Shown here piece by piece: positions 9,801 to 37,363 of a DNA stretch of 64,000 bases. This DNA comes from Streptomyces sp. NBC_01237. Lineage in GTDB: Bacteria > Actinomycetota > Actinomycetes > Streptomycetales > Streptomycetaceae. The position numbers and the translations under genes were made by a program. Each line of letters begins with the position of its first letter. Position 1 is the stretch's first letter. The DNA is taken from positions 7,812,001 to 7,876,000 of the forward strand of contig NZ_CP108508.1 in assembly GCF_035917275.1 (NCBI RefSeq), written 5' to 3'. A model generated the notes under the pieces. The model did not search any database and was not told where the DNA came from. It saw only the letters and a program-made list of their open reading frames with translations.

Positions 9801-12800
9801 GCAGCGCTCGGTAGTCATCGGCCGCCACGGGGTCGATGTCGTACCGGTCGGCGTCACGCTTCGCGTACCCGGCGCCCGGCGCGACGACGATGCACCGCCC
9901 GCCCAGGCGGGCGGTGAGCGCTTCGGCGGTACCGCCGGAATCGGCGAACACCAGCCAGAACCCGGTGTCCGGGCGGCCGGCGACGGCGGGCACGGCCGGC
10001 CGCCACATCACCTCGTGCACCCACCCGGACGCGTCTCGCGCAGGCTCCTGCGGTATGAGGTACCGCAGCCGCAGGCCCTGGAACTCGGCGAGCAGCGTGC
10101 CGTCCTCGTCCCGGATCTCGACATCGCCCACCAGGGCGTCAGAGCGGATCTCGGTACGCACCGCGTGACTCCAGAGCGTGCCCCGCGGAGTGCCGTGGAG
10201 GCGCACCCGGTCGATCCCGCCCAGGACGAATGCGTCGTGCTCGCTCCCCGGGGCGGACTCCTCCACCACCGCGGCCAAAGTGTGCCCGCAGGCGTCGAGG
10301 AGGGCGGGGTGGAAGAGATGGTGCGCCACACCGTCGCGGATCGACGCCGGGATCTCGACACGGGCGAGAGCCTCGCCGTCCCGGGTCCACAGCCGCTCGA
10401 TGCCCTGGAAGGCCCCCAGCCACTGATTGCCCTTCGCCGCGAACCGGCGGTAGAACTCCTGCCCCTCGGCCGTCCGGCCGCGCCGCTGAACGGCTTCCCG
10501 CGACTCGCCGGGACCACGGGGTGCGGCCGGCTCGGACGGGTCGACGCGCCCGGTGACATTGCGCCGAGGCTCGTCGTCGGCGTACCGGGTGCTGATCTCG
10601 AAGGTCCAGGTGCCGTCGGACTTCCGGTCCAGGGAGACACGCAGGACCGGCGGCTCCTCGGCGGGGTTGACGAAGATGCCCTCGTGGTACGTGATGTCGC
10701 GGAGCGCGGGCGGCGCCCCGAAGGCGACCGCACCGGCAGCGGACACCAGCTCGACGGAGGCCGTACCGGGCAGGATCACCACACCCTGCACCTGATGGTC
10801 CCGCAGGTAAGCGTTGCGCCCGAGGTCGAGGGCCCCCTCCCAGACATGGTCGACGCCCTGGACGGGAGCGCCCAGCAACGGGTGACCGTCGCCCGCCGCC
10901 CCGGAAGACACCGTGCGGCGGGTGACCGGCCCGCCGCCCTCCGGCGCCTCGGGGAACCAGTATGTCTGCCGCTGCCACGCGGGCCCGGGCAGCCGGACAT
11001 ACCGCGCCTCCGGCTCGAAGGGCCTGGCCAGGTCCACCGGATGCCCACTGAGATGGAGCGCGCCGAACGAGTCCAGCAGAGCCGGTACTTCGGGCTCGCC
11101 GCGCCGGGTGGAGCCGACCGCGAGGCTCCCGCCGTCCGACCGGTCGATGTACTCGCTCATCGCCGGGGTGAGGATCGGGTGCGGGCTGATCTCGACGAAG
11201 AGGGTGCGGCCGCCCTCCAGGAGCCGCTCGATGACCGGCCCGAAATGCACCGGCTCGCGCAGGTTGCGGGCCCAGTAGTCGGCGTCGAGACCGCTGCCGT
11301 CCACGGGCTCCGTCAGGACCGTGGAATACATCGGCACGCTTCCGGCCCGCGGGCTCAGCGTCCGCAGCCCGTCGAGCAGGGGCTGCCGTATCGGCTCCAC
11401 CTGCGGGCCGTGCGAGGCGAAGTCGACCCGCACCAGACGGCAGAACACACCGCGCTGCTGGAGCGAGGCCAGCAGGCCCCGCATCGCGTCCCCGTCACCG
11501 GACAGGATCGTCGACCGGGGGCCGTTGATCGCGGCCACCGAAATAGTGTCGGCGTACGGCTCCAGCTCGCGACGGGCCTCCTCGGCACTCAGCTCCACAG
11601 AGGCCATGGCGCCACGGCCGGACACCTCCTTCGCCAGGGCGCTGCGGCGGCAGATGACGGCGGCGGCGTCGGCGACGCTCAGCGCTCCCGACACACACGC
11701 GGCGGCGGCCTCACCCATGCTGTGGCCCACGACGTAGTCGGGCTCGACGCCCCACGCCCGCCAGACCGCGGCCAGGGCGACCTCCATCGCCCACAGCGTC
11801 GGCTGAATGACGTCGACGCCGTCGAGCGCCGAACCCTCGGTCAGCCGCTCGATCACGGACCAGCCCGCCTCGGCACGGATCGCCGCGTCGCACTCCTCCA
11901 TCGCCCGCCTGAACTCCGGCTGTGTACACAGCAGTTCACGCCCCATGCCGACCCACTGGGAGCCTTGGCCGGGAAACACGAATACCACCTGCGCGGGCGA
12001 CTCGTACACATCGTCGGCCGACCGCAGCAGCGGCGTGGACGCGCCGTCGAGGAACGAGCCCAGCTTCCCGGCGATCTCCTTGTGGGACGTGCCGACCACG
12101 GTCAGACGGCTCTCCCGGTGCTCACGCCGGGTGGCCGCACTGAAGCCGATGTCCCGCAAGGACAGGTCGCCGCCCGACCCGCCCGTGGTGAGGTAGTGCA
12201 GATAGCCGGCCGCCGTCTCCCGCAGTGTCTCCGGCGTGTGCGAGGACAGAGCGAGCAGCCGCGGCCGCTCCTCGACCTCGGTCTCGGGGACCGGCTCGGG
12301 CCGGTAGGCACCCAGGACCACATGGGCGTTGGTGCCGGAGATACCGAACGAGCTGACGCCCGCGAGGCCCGGCCGCTCGTTCTGCGGCCACGGCCGCAGC
12401 TCCTGGGGCACCTCCAGCGGAACGTTCGACCAGTCGACCGCGGGCGTGAGCTCCGCACTGTGCAGACTGGCCGGGATCACCCCCTTCTCCAGGCACAGCA
12501 CCGCCTTGATCAGACCGGCGATGCCGGCGGCACCCTCACAGTGGCCGATGTTCGTCTTCACCGAACCCACGACCAGCGGCCGGCCTGCCGGACGCCCCTC
12601 ACCGAGCACCGCGGTCAGCGCGCCCAGTTCGACCGGGTCACCGACCTTGGTGCCCGTCCCATGGGCCTCCACGTAGTCGACCTGAGCGGGGTCCACCCCG
12701 GCGTCGGCGTAGGCCGCCCGCAGCGTCTGCTCCTGGCCCGACCGGGCCGGCGCGATCATCGCGCCGCCGTTGCGGCCGTCGTTGAGGGTCGCCGAACCGT

Positions 12801-13779
12801 GGATGACCGCACGGATGGCGTCGCCGTCCGCGATCGCATCGTCCAGGAGCTTCAGGACGACGACGCCGATGCCCTCACTGCGCACAAAACCGTCCGCGGT
12901 GGCGGAGGCGAACTTGCACCTGCCGTCGGGTGACAGCATCTTCCCGTCGGAGAAGGTGATGCTCTCCTCGGGGACCAGGACGAGGTTGGCCCCACCGACC
13001 AGCGCCGTGGACGACTCGCCGTTGCGCAGGCTCTGACAGGCCAGATGCACGGCCGTCAGGGACGAGGAGCACGCGGTGTCGACGGTGAAGCTCGGGCCCT
13101 TGAGGTCGAAGGCGTAGGACAACCGTCCCGACAGGACACTGGGGGCGGTGCCGGGGTTCGCGTACAGGTTCAGGACGCCGGCCCGGCTCATCGTGTCCCA
13201 GTAGTTGCGCCCCATCGAGCCGATGAACACACCGGTGCTGCCGGCCGCCAGCTGTGCGCGAGTGAGGCCCGCGTCCTCCGTGGCCGCCGCGGCGGTCTCC
13301 AGGAGCAGCCGCTGCTGCGGGTCCATGTGCTGGGCCTCGCGCGGCGCGATGCCGAAGAAATCGGCGTCGAACGCGTCGATGCCGTCGAGGAACCCGCCGT
13401 ACCGGCTGATGAGCTTGCCGGGCGTGCCGGGGCGCGGGTCGTACACCTCGTCGATGTCGAACCGGCTCGGCGGCACCTCCACGATGCTGTCGTGGCCGGC
13501 GGACAGCCGCTCCCAGAACTCCGCGAGGCCGTCCGCCCCCGGGAACTTGCAGGCCATGCCGATGACGGCGATGGCAGGTCCGCCGACTTTTGGCGTCCCG
13601 GATTCGGCCTGCTTGGTTCTGGCCGTCGTCTTCGTTCTCGTCCTCGTGGTTCCCGCGGTCCCTGTGGTCTTCGTGGTCGTCCTCGGACTCGTCCTGGTGG
13701 TCCTCGTGGTCGCGGAGCGACCCGCCCCGTTTTTCTCCAGGGCGGCGCCCTTGCTGTCCTGGCGCTTGCGGCCGGTCAT
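6832..13779 (-). CDS. Type I polyketide synthase, KS-AT-DH-ER-KR-ACP-ACP
   Basis: This is a 2315-residue, highly reducing single module. It opens with a Thr/Arg/Lys-rich linker (residues about 10-55). KS has DTACSSS (about 235), HGTGT and KTNIGH. AT has GHSMGE (about 685) and the substrate motif FASH, closer to methyl/alkylmalonyl YASH than to malonyl HAFH. DH has HxxxGxxxxP (about 997) and DACGH. A structural KR half follows, then ER (HAATGGVGL, about 1642) and KR (GGLGGIG about 1850, catalytic Tyr in SAYAAAN about 1991). Two nearly identical ACPs (GMDSLM, serines about 2156 and 2268) end the protein. ATG 13779 is chosen because GAGAGG lies 9 nt upstream; an ATG at 13812 overlaps the KASIII gene but lacks one. 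All domains look active, so it may act iteratively to build a saturated acyl chain, handed on by the adjacent KASIII protein. Confidence 0.93.
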   Translation of the reverse strand: MTGRKRQDSKGAALEKNGAGRSATTRTTRTSPRTTTKTTGTAGTTRTRTKTTARTKQAESGTPKVGGPAIAVIGMACKFPGADGLAEFWERLSAGHDSIVEVPPSRFDIDEVYDPRPGTPGKLISRYGGFLDGIDAFDADFFGIAPREAQHMDPQQRLLLETAAAATEDAGLTRAQLAAGSTGVFIGSMGRNYWDTMSRAGVLNLYANPGTAPSVLSGRLSYAFDLKGPSFTVDTACSSSLTAVHLACQSLRNGESSTALVGGANLVLVPEESITFSDGKMLSPDGRCKFASATADGFVRSEGIGVVVLKLLDDAIADGDAIRAVIHGSATLNDGRNGGAMIAPARSGQEQTLRAAYADAGVDPAQVDYVEAHGTGTKVGDPVELGALTAVLGEGRPAGRPLVVGSVKTNIGHCEGAAGIAGLIKAVLCLEKGVIPASLHSAELTPAVDWSNVPLEVPQELRPWPQNERPGLAGVSSFGISGTNAHVVLGAYRPEPVPETEVEERPRLLALSSHTPETLRETAAGYLHYLTTGGSGGDLSLRDIGFSAATRREHRESRLTVVGTSHKEIAGKLGSFLDGASTPLLRSADDVYESPAQVVFVFPGQGSQWVGMGRELLCTQPEFRRAMEECDAAIRAEAGWSVIERLTEGSALDGVDVIQPTLWAMEVALAAVWRAWGVEPDYVVGHSMGEAAAACVSGALSVADAAAVICRRSALAKEVSGRGAMASVELSAEEARRELEPYADTISVAAINGPRSTILSGDGDAMRGLLASLQQRGVFCRLVRVDFASHGPQVEPIRQPLLDGLRTLSPRAGSVPMYSTVLTEPVDGSGLDADYWARNLREPVHFGPVIERLLEGGRTLFVEISPHPILTPAMSEYIDRSDGGSLAVGSTRRGEPEVPALLDSFGALHLSGHPVDLARPFEPEARYVRLPGPAWQRQTYWFPEAPEGGGPVTRRTVSSGAAGDGHPLLGAPVQGVDHVWEGALDLGRNAYLRDHQVQGVVILPGTASVELVSAAGAVAFGAPPALRDITYHEGIFVNPAEEPPVLRVSLDRKSDGTWTFEISTRYADDEPRRNVTGRVDPSEPAAPRGPGESREAVQRRGRTAEGQEFYRRFAAKGNQWLGAFQGIERLWTRDGEALARVEIPASIRDGVAHHLFHPALLDACGHTLAAVVEESAPGSEHDAFVLGGIDRVRLHGTPRGTLWSHAVRTEIRSDALVGDVEIRDEDGTLLAEFQGLRLRYLIPQEPARDASGWVHEVMWRPAVPAVAGRPDTGFWLVFADSGGTAEALTARLGGRCIVVAPGAGYAKRDADRYDIDPVAADDYRALLDDVRRETGDLVCEGIVHLWSCDTSDPRSADADPAASVALAERLGCHSVLRLFHALDATAWPDTRVWLVTGGAQQLPGHEGLVSVGQAMLWGFGRSLIQEYGQWRGALVDLPAGGGARAAEQLAAELLSDGTENQIAYRAGKRYVARLTRRHVPAADHSGTGPAPGSQAAGQGRFEVNTPEVGLLDRLGPLPAKHRRPGPGEVEIRVRHAALNYRDVLTALGRYPGAPRGAKLGWECAGVVTTLGDGVAGLRVGDEVVAVAEGALASHVVADAHLVAPVPARLLAEEALTLPAAYLTAYYGLCELAALAPGERVLIHAATGGVGLAALQIARWRGAEVYATAGSPHKRALLRAMGVKHVADSRSGDFAESVLAATRGKGVHVVLNSLAGEAIEQNLSLLAPYGRYVELSKKDLLENSAIGLLPFSKNLSFFSVDVIDLFRNRPEKAGALLERIFELVDGRVLEPLPYEVYDVGDVESAFRQMARARHVGKILVRFDEAPEPSRSVAPAGGGQRLSADGTYLVTGGLGGIGLKLAEWLVGCGAGHVMLLGRSPLGDRAVALDRLNRTGAQVTYHAVDVADETAMRGLLQEHTGGGRPPVKGVIHAAGVLDLVSAAELGIEQFEAMVRPKALGAWTLHRLLEREQLDFFVLFSSASAILGSPRLSAYAAANASLDAMAHLRRSQGLPALSVNWGFWASVGMVARYAEQHGRVLTPQGMQSFTPEEGIALLQHLLDASVTQVTVLPADWVRWRAAYPDAARDPLLSEMFHSASESTQVPESKSAPVVVEPVAAPAPSTRRSTDIQNFLVNRVAKVLALPADRLSVRKPLNRMGMDSLMATEVRSEIQREFGVILPLAKILSGQSLADLTDFVSSQNGARTESVPAEPSTPSVPDPASMVGETAAAETASAERSSDVQSFLVKRVAKVLALPADRLSVRKPLNRMGMDSLMATEVRSEIQREFGVILPLAKILSGQSLADLTDFVSEELTTKG
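6860..7406 (-). repeat. Direct repeat encoding the tandem ACPs
   Basis: About 210 bp at 6860-7070 recurs at 7196-7406, offset 336 bp (112 codons in frame), with only a handful of mismatches. It encodes the two ACP domains, whose cores (LALPADRLSVRKPLNRMGMD onward) are identical. Such identity at the DNA level indicates recent duplication or ongoing gene conversion. Confidence 0.9.
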
Positions 13780-13799
13780 GCTGTGTTTCCTCTCGCTCT

Positions 13800-14831
13800 T
13801 CAGATCGCCCATGACGCGGTGGCACCGATGGTCAGCACAGCGCTGCTGACCACGAATCCCGGTGCCGCACCCGCCAGCAGGACGTGATCCCCCGGTTGCA
13901 GCTGACCTGTCGTCACCAGGTGGTCGAGCGCGACGACGTGGTCGCTCGCCCCCAAGTGACCGACCGTCCGGCCGAAGTCCCAGCTCGACTTGTCCTCGGG
14001 CAGGCCCAGCGGCTCCAGGAAGTACTGCTCGACCAGGTACTGGCCCTGGTTGACGTAGATGGCCTTGGCGATGTCGTCGACGCCGATTCCGGCCTCGTCC
14101 AGGGAGCGCCGGGCCACCTCTCCCTGCCACTTCGCGATGGTCTCGTTGACCTCGGCGAGTGAGGTGCCCGTACGGCCGAAGTGCCGCGCCCGCTCGACCA
14201 TGTCGACGGTCTCCCGGGCCTGCCCGCCGAACAGCGGCTCGGCCCCGCGGTGCAGCGCCTCCAGTTCCGGAATCAGCACATGGTTGATCGAGCGCACTTG
14301 CGCGAATCCGCTGGCGGTGTCCAGCAGCAGGGCACTTCCGGCGTCACCGACCACGGTGCCCGGGCCGTAGCCGCGCCACCGGTCGAACCTCGCCGCTCCG
14401 GCGTTGTCGGAGGTCGTCAGCAGCGCGGTGGTGCGCGAGGAATCGAGGGCGAGCTGGCCGGCGGCCAGCTCCAGGGCGGCCAGCATGCCGTTGCAGCCCT
14501 GCCGCACCTCGAAGACGGGGATGTGGCCGGTGCCGAGCTCACGCGCTATGTAGCCGCCCGGGTACCACATCTCCGGGCCCGGCTGCAGCACGCAGGAGTG
14601 CACCAGGAGGTCGATGGCCGCGGGGTCCTGGGCCGCGCGTTCGACGGCCTCCCGGGCAGCCGAGGCCGCCATCTCCACGGGTGGTGTGTCACCCGCGACG
14701 AGGGTGCCGGTGACCCCGGAGTCCAGCATGAGGATCTCTTCGTACAGGCCCAGTTCCACGGCCCGCCGACTGCTCATGCGTTCGGGCAGGTAGGTCCCGA
14801 GGCCGCTGACGTGAAGGTGGTCGAGTTTCAC
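13800..14831 (-). CDS. KASIII-like acyltransferase/ketosynthase (FabH/ChlB3/CerJ type)
   Basis: This 343-residue thiolase-fold protein has its active-site cysteine in VRQGCNGML (about residue 114). The FabH Cys-His-Asn pattern is altered: the His-Asn positions are replaced by NQGQY and FGRTVGHLGASDH. GHLGASD provides a His-Asp pair like that of KASIII-type acyltransferases working with iterative PKSs (ChlB3, CerJ), rather than chain-initiating FabH. It starts at GTG 14831 with GGAG 6 nt upstream, 17 bp after the TE-NRPS stop, and is followed by the PKS 20 bp on. The likely role is to move the PKS-made acyl group from ACP to an acceptor (carrier protein or hydroxyl). The acceptor is not shown by sequence. 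Confidence 0.8.
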   Translation of the reverse strand: MKLDHLHVSGLGTYLPERMSSRRAVELGLYEEILMLDSGVTGTLVAGDTPPVEMAASAAREAVERAAQDPAAIDLLVHSCVLQPGPEMWYPGGYIARELGTGHIPVFEVRQGCNGMLAALELAAGQLALDSSRTTALLTTSDNAGAARFDRWRGYGPGTVVGDAGSALLLDTASGFAQVRSINHVLIPELEALHRGAEPLFGGQARETVDMVERARHFGRTGTSLAEVNETIAKWQGEVARRSLDEAGIGVDDIAKAIYVNQGQYLVEQYFLEPLGLPEDKSSWDFGRTVGHLGASDHVVALDHLVTTGQLQPGDHVLLAGAAPGFVVSSAVLTIGATASWAI

Positions 14832-14848
14832 TCATGTCTCCTGGTCGG

Positions 14849-18796
<3,948 letters not shown>

Positions 18797-18809
18797 GGGG
18801 TCTCCCTAC

Positions 18810-34391
<15,582 letters not shown>

Positions 34392-34558
34392 TGCAAATAC
34401 CTCTCTCATGACCTTCGTGCGTTACGGGCGGTGATACGGGTGTGACGGGTGGCAGCGCGACGGGCGCAGGCCGACGAGATCCGGGCACGCGATGTCGGCG
34501 TCGCGTGCGATAGCCAGGGACGCTCGTGGAACAGCGGAGCGGAGACGTCAGGTCGCGC

Positions 34559-36289
34559 TCAGAGACTCAGCTGCTGGGCGATGTCATCGATCTCCGACTG
34601 GTCGAGGGAGACCAGCGAGAGGTCCGAAGGGGTCCGCCCGCCGGCGTGCGGGTCCTGCGCGTGCTCGGCCAGGGCGGTCAGGGCGGTGACCCAGGCGTCG
34701 CCCAGGTTGCGGACGTCCTGCTCGTCCAGCAGTTCCCCGGCCCAGGTGCAGGTGAACGTCAACTGCGGCCCGTCCACGTGGTCCTGAGCGGCAGCCGTGA
34801 GGCGCAGGGCGTGGCGCAGGGGCATCCGCTCGTCACCGGCGCCTTCGATCGCGGCGTTCTCCACGGTCATGGCCCAGTCGGCGTCCTGGGGCGCGGAGGA
34901 CCGGCCCAGGTAGTGGAACGCGATCTGGGGCTGCGGGAGCTTCTCCAGCCGCTGCGCGGTGTGTCGGTTGAGGTGGCGCAGCATGCCGTAGCCGATGCCG
35001 GAGTCCGGCACGGATCGCAGTTGCTCCTTGACCTTCTTGAGGGCCGTGCCGACCGAGGTGTCGGTGCCCGCGTCCAGCCGGACCGGGTGGACGCGGGTGA
35101 ACCAGCCCACCGTCCGGGAGACATCCACACCCGCGGTGATCTCCTGGCGGCCGTGTACCTCCAAGTCCACCAGGAGCGACTGGTGTTCTTCCCGCCCCTG
35201 GGCCCGTCGCCACCGGGCGAAGGCGAGCGCGAGTCCGGTGAGCAGGATGTCGTCGACGCCGCAGGAGTACATCGAGGGCAGGCTCGTCAGCAGAGGGACT
35301 GTCTCCGAGGCGGGCAGGGTCCATGTTGCCGTCCCGGCCGTGCCCAGCGTGTCACGGGTGGCGCACAACTCCCGGCTGTGCAGCAGCGGTTCGGAGCCCT
35401 TCAGAACCCTGGCCCAGTAGGGGAGGTCCTTGACGCGGGCAGGGTTCTGAGCCTCTTCGTCCAGGAGCTGCGACCAAGCGCGGAATGAGGTGCCCGTCGG
35501 GGCCAGGTCGACCGGGCGTCCCTGGGTGACCGCTTCCCAGGCCGCGGGCAGGTCGGGCAGGAGGATGTGCCAGGAGGCACCGTCGATGACGAGCTGGTGG
35601 GCGACGAGCAGCAGCCGTCCGGGTGCCCCGGGGCCGGCGTCGAACCAAACCGCGCGGAACATCACCCCGGCGGCCGGATCCAGCAGGTCCTGGGCCCGGC
35701 GCATACCTTCCGACACCACGGAGGCCAGACCATCGGCGTCGACGTCCGACGCCAGGGCGACGCGCTCGATGCACGCGGCGGCATCGACCGAGCCGGGCTC
35801 GGGAATCTCCAGGTGCCTGTCTCCGACAGGCCCGGACACGCGGGCACGCAGTACGTCATGCTGGTCCAGCAACGCCTCTATCACAGTGGTGAGTTGGGGA
35901 AGCGAGGCACCTGCCGGGACCCGCACCACGACCGCCTGCTGGAGCGAGTCGACACCCATACCGTCGATGTCGAAAGCGCGCATCGCCGGGGTTGGGGACG
36001 CACTGCCCACACCGTCCCCGGCCTGCCCCGCACCGCCGTCACCCTGCCTGGCGTCGGCGCCTGCGGACGGCGCCACCTCCCGTGCTACGCTGGCCAGTTC
36101 GGCCACACTCTGGCAGCGGAACACATCACGCCGGGTGATGACCAGCCCGGCTTCCCGTGCCCGGCTGACCAACTGCATGGCCGTGATGCTGTCTCCGCCG
36201 AGGTCGAAGAACCTGTCGTCGACATCAACTCGGGCCCGCCCCACCAAATCGGCCACGATTCGGCAGAGCAGCCCCTCAGGCGTGTGCAT
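34559..36289 (-). CDS. Stand-alone T-E didomain with degenerate epimerase motif
   Basis: 576 residues, with a carrier protein ([16 protein letters not shown], serine about residue 39) followed by an epimerisation-type condensation fold, but no C or A domain. The E-domain signature HHxxxDG reads HQLVIDGASW (about residue 217): the second, catalytic histidine is glutamine. The later DLEGHGR block reads DLEVHGR. VGWFTRVHP and FHYLGR are retained. The protein is therefore probably a carrier and docking partner with weak or no racemising activity. ATG 36289 is chosen because GGGGGAA lies 6 nt upstream, better than the GTG at 36310. It is the first gene of the NRPS operon, 167 bp before the large NRPS, whose first C domain is of the post-epimerase type. 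It should present the starter, loaded in trans by another A domain. Confidence 0.88.
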   Translation of the reverse strand: MHTPEGLLCRIVADLVGRARVDVDDRFFDLGGDSITAMQLVSRAREAGLVITRRDVFRCQSVAELASVAREVAPSAGADARQGDGGAGQAGDGVGSASPTPAMRAFDIDGMGVDSLQQAVVVRVPAGASLPQLTTVIEALLDQHDVLRARVSGPVGDRHLEIPEPGSVDAAACIERVALASDVDADGLASVVSEGMRRAQDLLDPAAGVMFRAVWFDAGPGAPGRLLLVAHQLVIDGASWHILLPDLPAAWEAVTQGRPVDLAPTGTSFRAWSQLLDEEAQNPARVKDLPYWARVLKGSEPLLHSRELCATRDTLGTAGTATWTLPASETVPLLTSLPSMYSCGVDDILLTGLALAFARWRRAQGREEHQSLLVDLEVHGRQEITAGVDVSRTVGWFTRVHPVRLDAGTDTSVGTALKKVKEQLRSVPDSGIGYGMLRHLNRHTAQRLEKLPQPQIAFHYLGRSSAPQDADWAMTVENAAIEGAGDERMPLRHALRLTAAAQDHVDGPQLTFTCTWAGELLDEQDVRNLGDAWVTALTALAEHAQDPHAGGRTPSDLSLVSLDQSEIDDIAQQLSL

Positions 36290-36691
36290 GCTGTCATTCC
36301 CCCGTATCACGCTGATCCCCTGTCAAGTCCCGGTAGATCTCAATCCGGGAATGGCTTTCACAAGTCGGGATCGTACGTACTCCGAAGTGGAGAGGTGAAT
36401 CGTCCCATCGACGCGTTTCGTGATCATCTCCTCCAGTCGGAGGGGAACCCGGGGGCTAATTCTCGCCGTCGGGATACCGAACGAATCCGGCCAGAGATGG
36501 CAGGCGGAGAACGCTCCACGGGTGGCCCTCATCTCCTCCTGTCGGAGGGGGAGGGGGGATTACAGGTCCTCCGACGGTACGAGAGGAATCTTCCGTGCCA
36601 CGGCTGAAGGATTTACCGCCGCGCTGAGCGGCCATAGCCTGAGCCTGGCACAACGGAATCAGATTCAGAATCAGATGCTGTGGAGATGTTG
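36290..36691. promoter_or_regulatory. Divergent promoter region with two palindromic operator-like sites
   Basis: This region separates the minus-strand NRPS operon from the plus-strand MbtH-like gene, so it should hold both promoters. Two 22-bp sites, 36424-36445 and 36529-36550, are identical at 21 of 22 positions. Each contains the dyad CCTCC-4 nt-GGAGG (CTCCTCCAGTCGGAGGGG and CTCCTCCTGTCGGAGGGG). They are 105 bp apart start to start, ten helical turns. This looks like a pair of binding sites for a dimeric regulator, possibly with looping; no regulator gene is in the window. Confidence 0.5.
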
Positions 36692-36910
36692 ATGACGAAC
36701 CCTTTTGAGAACGACGACACGCACTACCTGGTGCTGCTGAACGATGAGGGGCAGTACTCCCTGTGGCCCGCCGCCAACGACGTTCCGGTCGGCTGGGCCG
36801 TCGCGAAACATGCGGACAAGCGGGCCGCATGCCTGGAGTTCGTGGAGCAGCACTGGACGGACATGCGGCCGAAGAGCCTGGCCGTGGCCATGGGTGACGC
36901 CGCTCATTGA
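36692..36910 (+). CDS. MbtH-like protein (NRPS adenylation chaperone)
   Basis: This 72-residue MbtH-family protein has the family landmarks [29 protein letters not shown] and [14 protein letters not shown]. Members bind A domains and are needed for solubility or activity of many actinobacterial adenylation domains, often Tyr- or Thr-activating ones. It is the only cluster gene on the plus strand outside the IS area, divergent from the NRPS operon. ATG 36692 is chosen because GGAG lies 6 nt upstream; a GTG at 36680 would add four residues. Its own promoter would allow expression independent of the synthetases. Confidence 0.95.
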   Translation: MTNPFENDDTHYLVLLNDEGQYSLWPAANDVPVGWAVAKHADKRAACLEFVEQHWTDMRPKSLAVAMGDAAH

Positions 36911-36933
36911 CCGGTTCGGTCACCTCGACCTGC

Positions 36934-36953
36934 CCGCCCGGGCTCACACCCGG
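36934..36953. terminator. Hairpin terminator between convergent genes
   Basis: A perfect 7-bp stem GCCCGGG/CCCGGGC with the 6-nt loop CTCACA lies 24 bp after the MbtH-like stop and 19 bp after the stop of the opposing DUF6191 gene. It can serve both directions. Confidence 0.65.
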
Positions 36954-36971
36954 GCTGTCGGCACCCGTGTA

Positions 36972-37256
36972 CTAGTTCTGTTTGTCGCTGTCGGCGGGGC
37001 GACGTACCACGAATGATGCCCGCCCCGAATCAAGGTCCAGCGGCGGGGCGGCGTCACCGTCGTCCTGCTTGGTCAGCCGCTGCCGTTGGACCTCTTCGCT
37101 GACATGCCGCTGAGACGGATGGAACACTTCGAGGACTTCGAAGTTTCCGGCGAATCCTGAGGATTCGCGACGCCTCCGGTTGATCCAGCGCACGAACCAT
37201 ACTCCCACCAGAAGAAACAGGGGGAAGGCGGAAAACATAATCCACGTACCTAACAT
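36972..37256 (-). CDS. Small membrane protein, DUF6191-like
   Basis: 94 residues: one N-terminal transmembrane helix (WIMFSAFPLFLLVGVWFV, residues about 5-22), a basic stop-transfer stretch WINRRRR, then a cytoplasmic tail. The tail resembles the actinobacterial DUF6191 domain: FEVLEVFHPSQRHVSEE, a charged turn and DLDSGRASFVV. Function is unknown. ATG 37256 is preferred because GGAGG lies 8 nt upstream; ATG 37262 would be only 2 nt from it. The second codon is TTA, the rare leucine codon read by bldA tRNA in Streptomyces, so translation may be developmentally restricted. A 7-bp hairpin lies immediately upstream. Confidence 0.65.
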   Translation of the reverse strand: MLGTWIMFSAFPLFLLVGVWFVRWINRRRRESSGFAGNFEVLEVFHPSQRHVSEEVQRQRLTKQDDGDAAPPLDLDSGRASFVVRRPADSDKQN

Positions 37257-37270
37257 GCGCATAGCCTCCA

Positions 37271-37289
37271 GCCGCTCTTTTCGAGCGGC
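37271..37289 (-). promoter_or_regulatory. Leader hairpin upstream of the DUF6191 gene
   Basis: A GCCGCTC/GAGCGGC 7-bp stem with a 5-nt loop ends a few bases before the GGAGG ribosome site of the DUF6191 gene. It could be a 5'-leader structure, or a terminator for transcription arriving from the LLM gene to the right. Confidence 0.35.
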
Positions 37290-37363
37290 CAGCCTACCTG
37301 ACAGGTCTCTCGCATGTCGCCACAGCCCGTAGCCGTGGGTGTTCGATCCGGACGGATCGGCTA

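Noticed and set aside
13780..14130. N-terminal extension of the PKS frame up to 14130
   Set aside because: It lies inside the KASIII gene in another frame and has no domain; the ATG at 13779 has a proper ribosome site.
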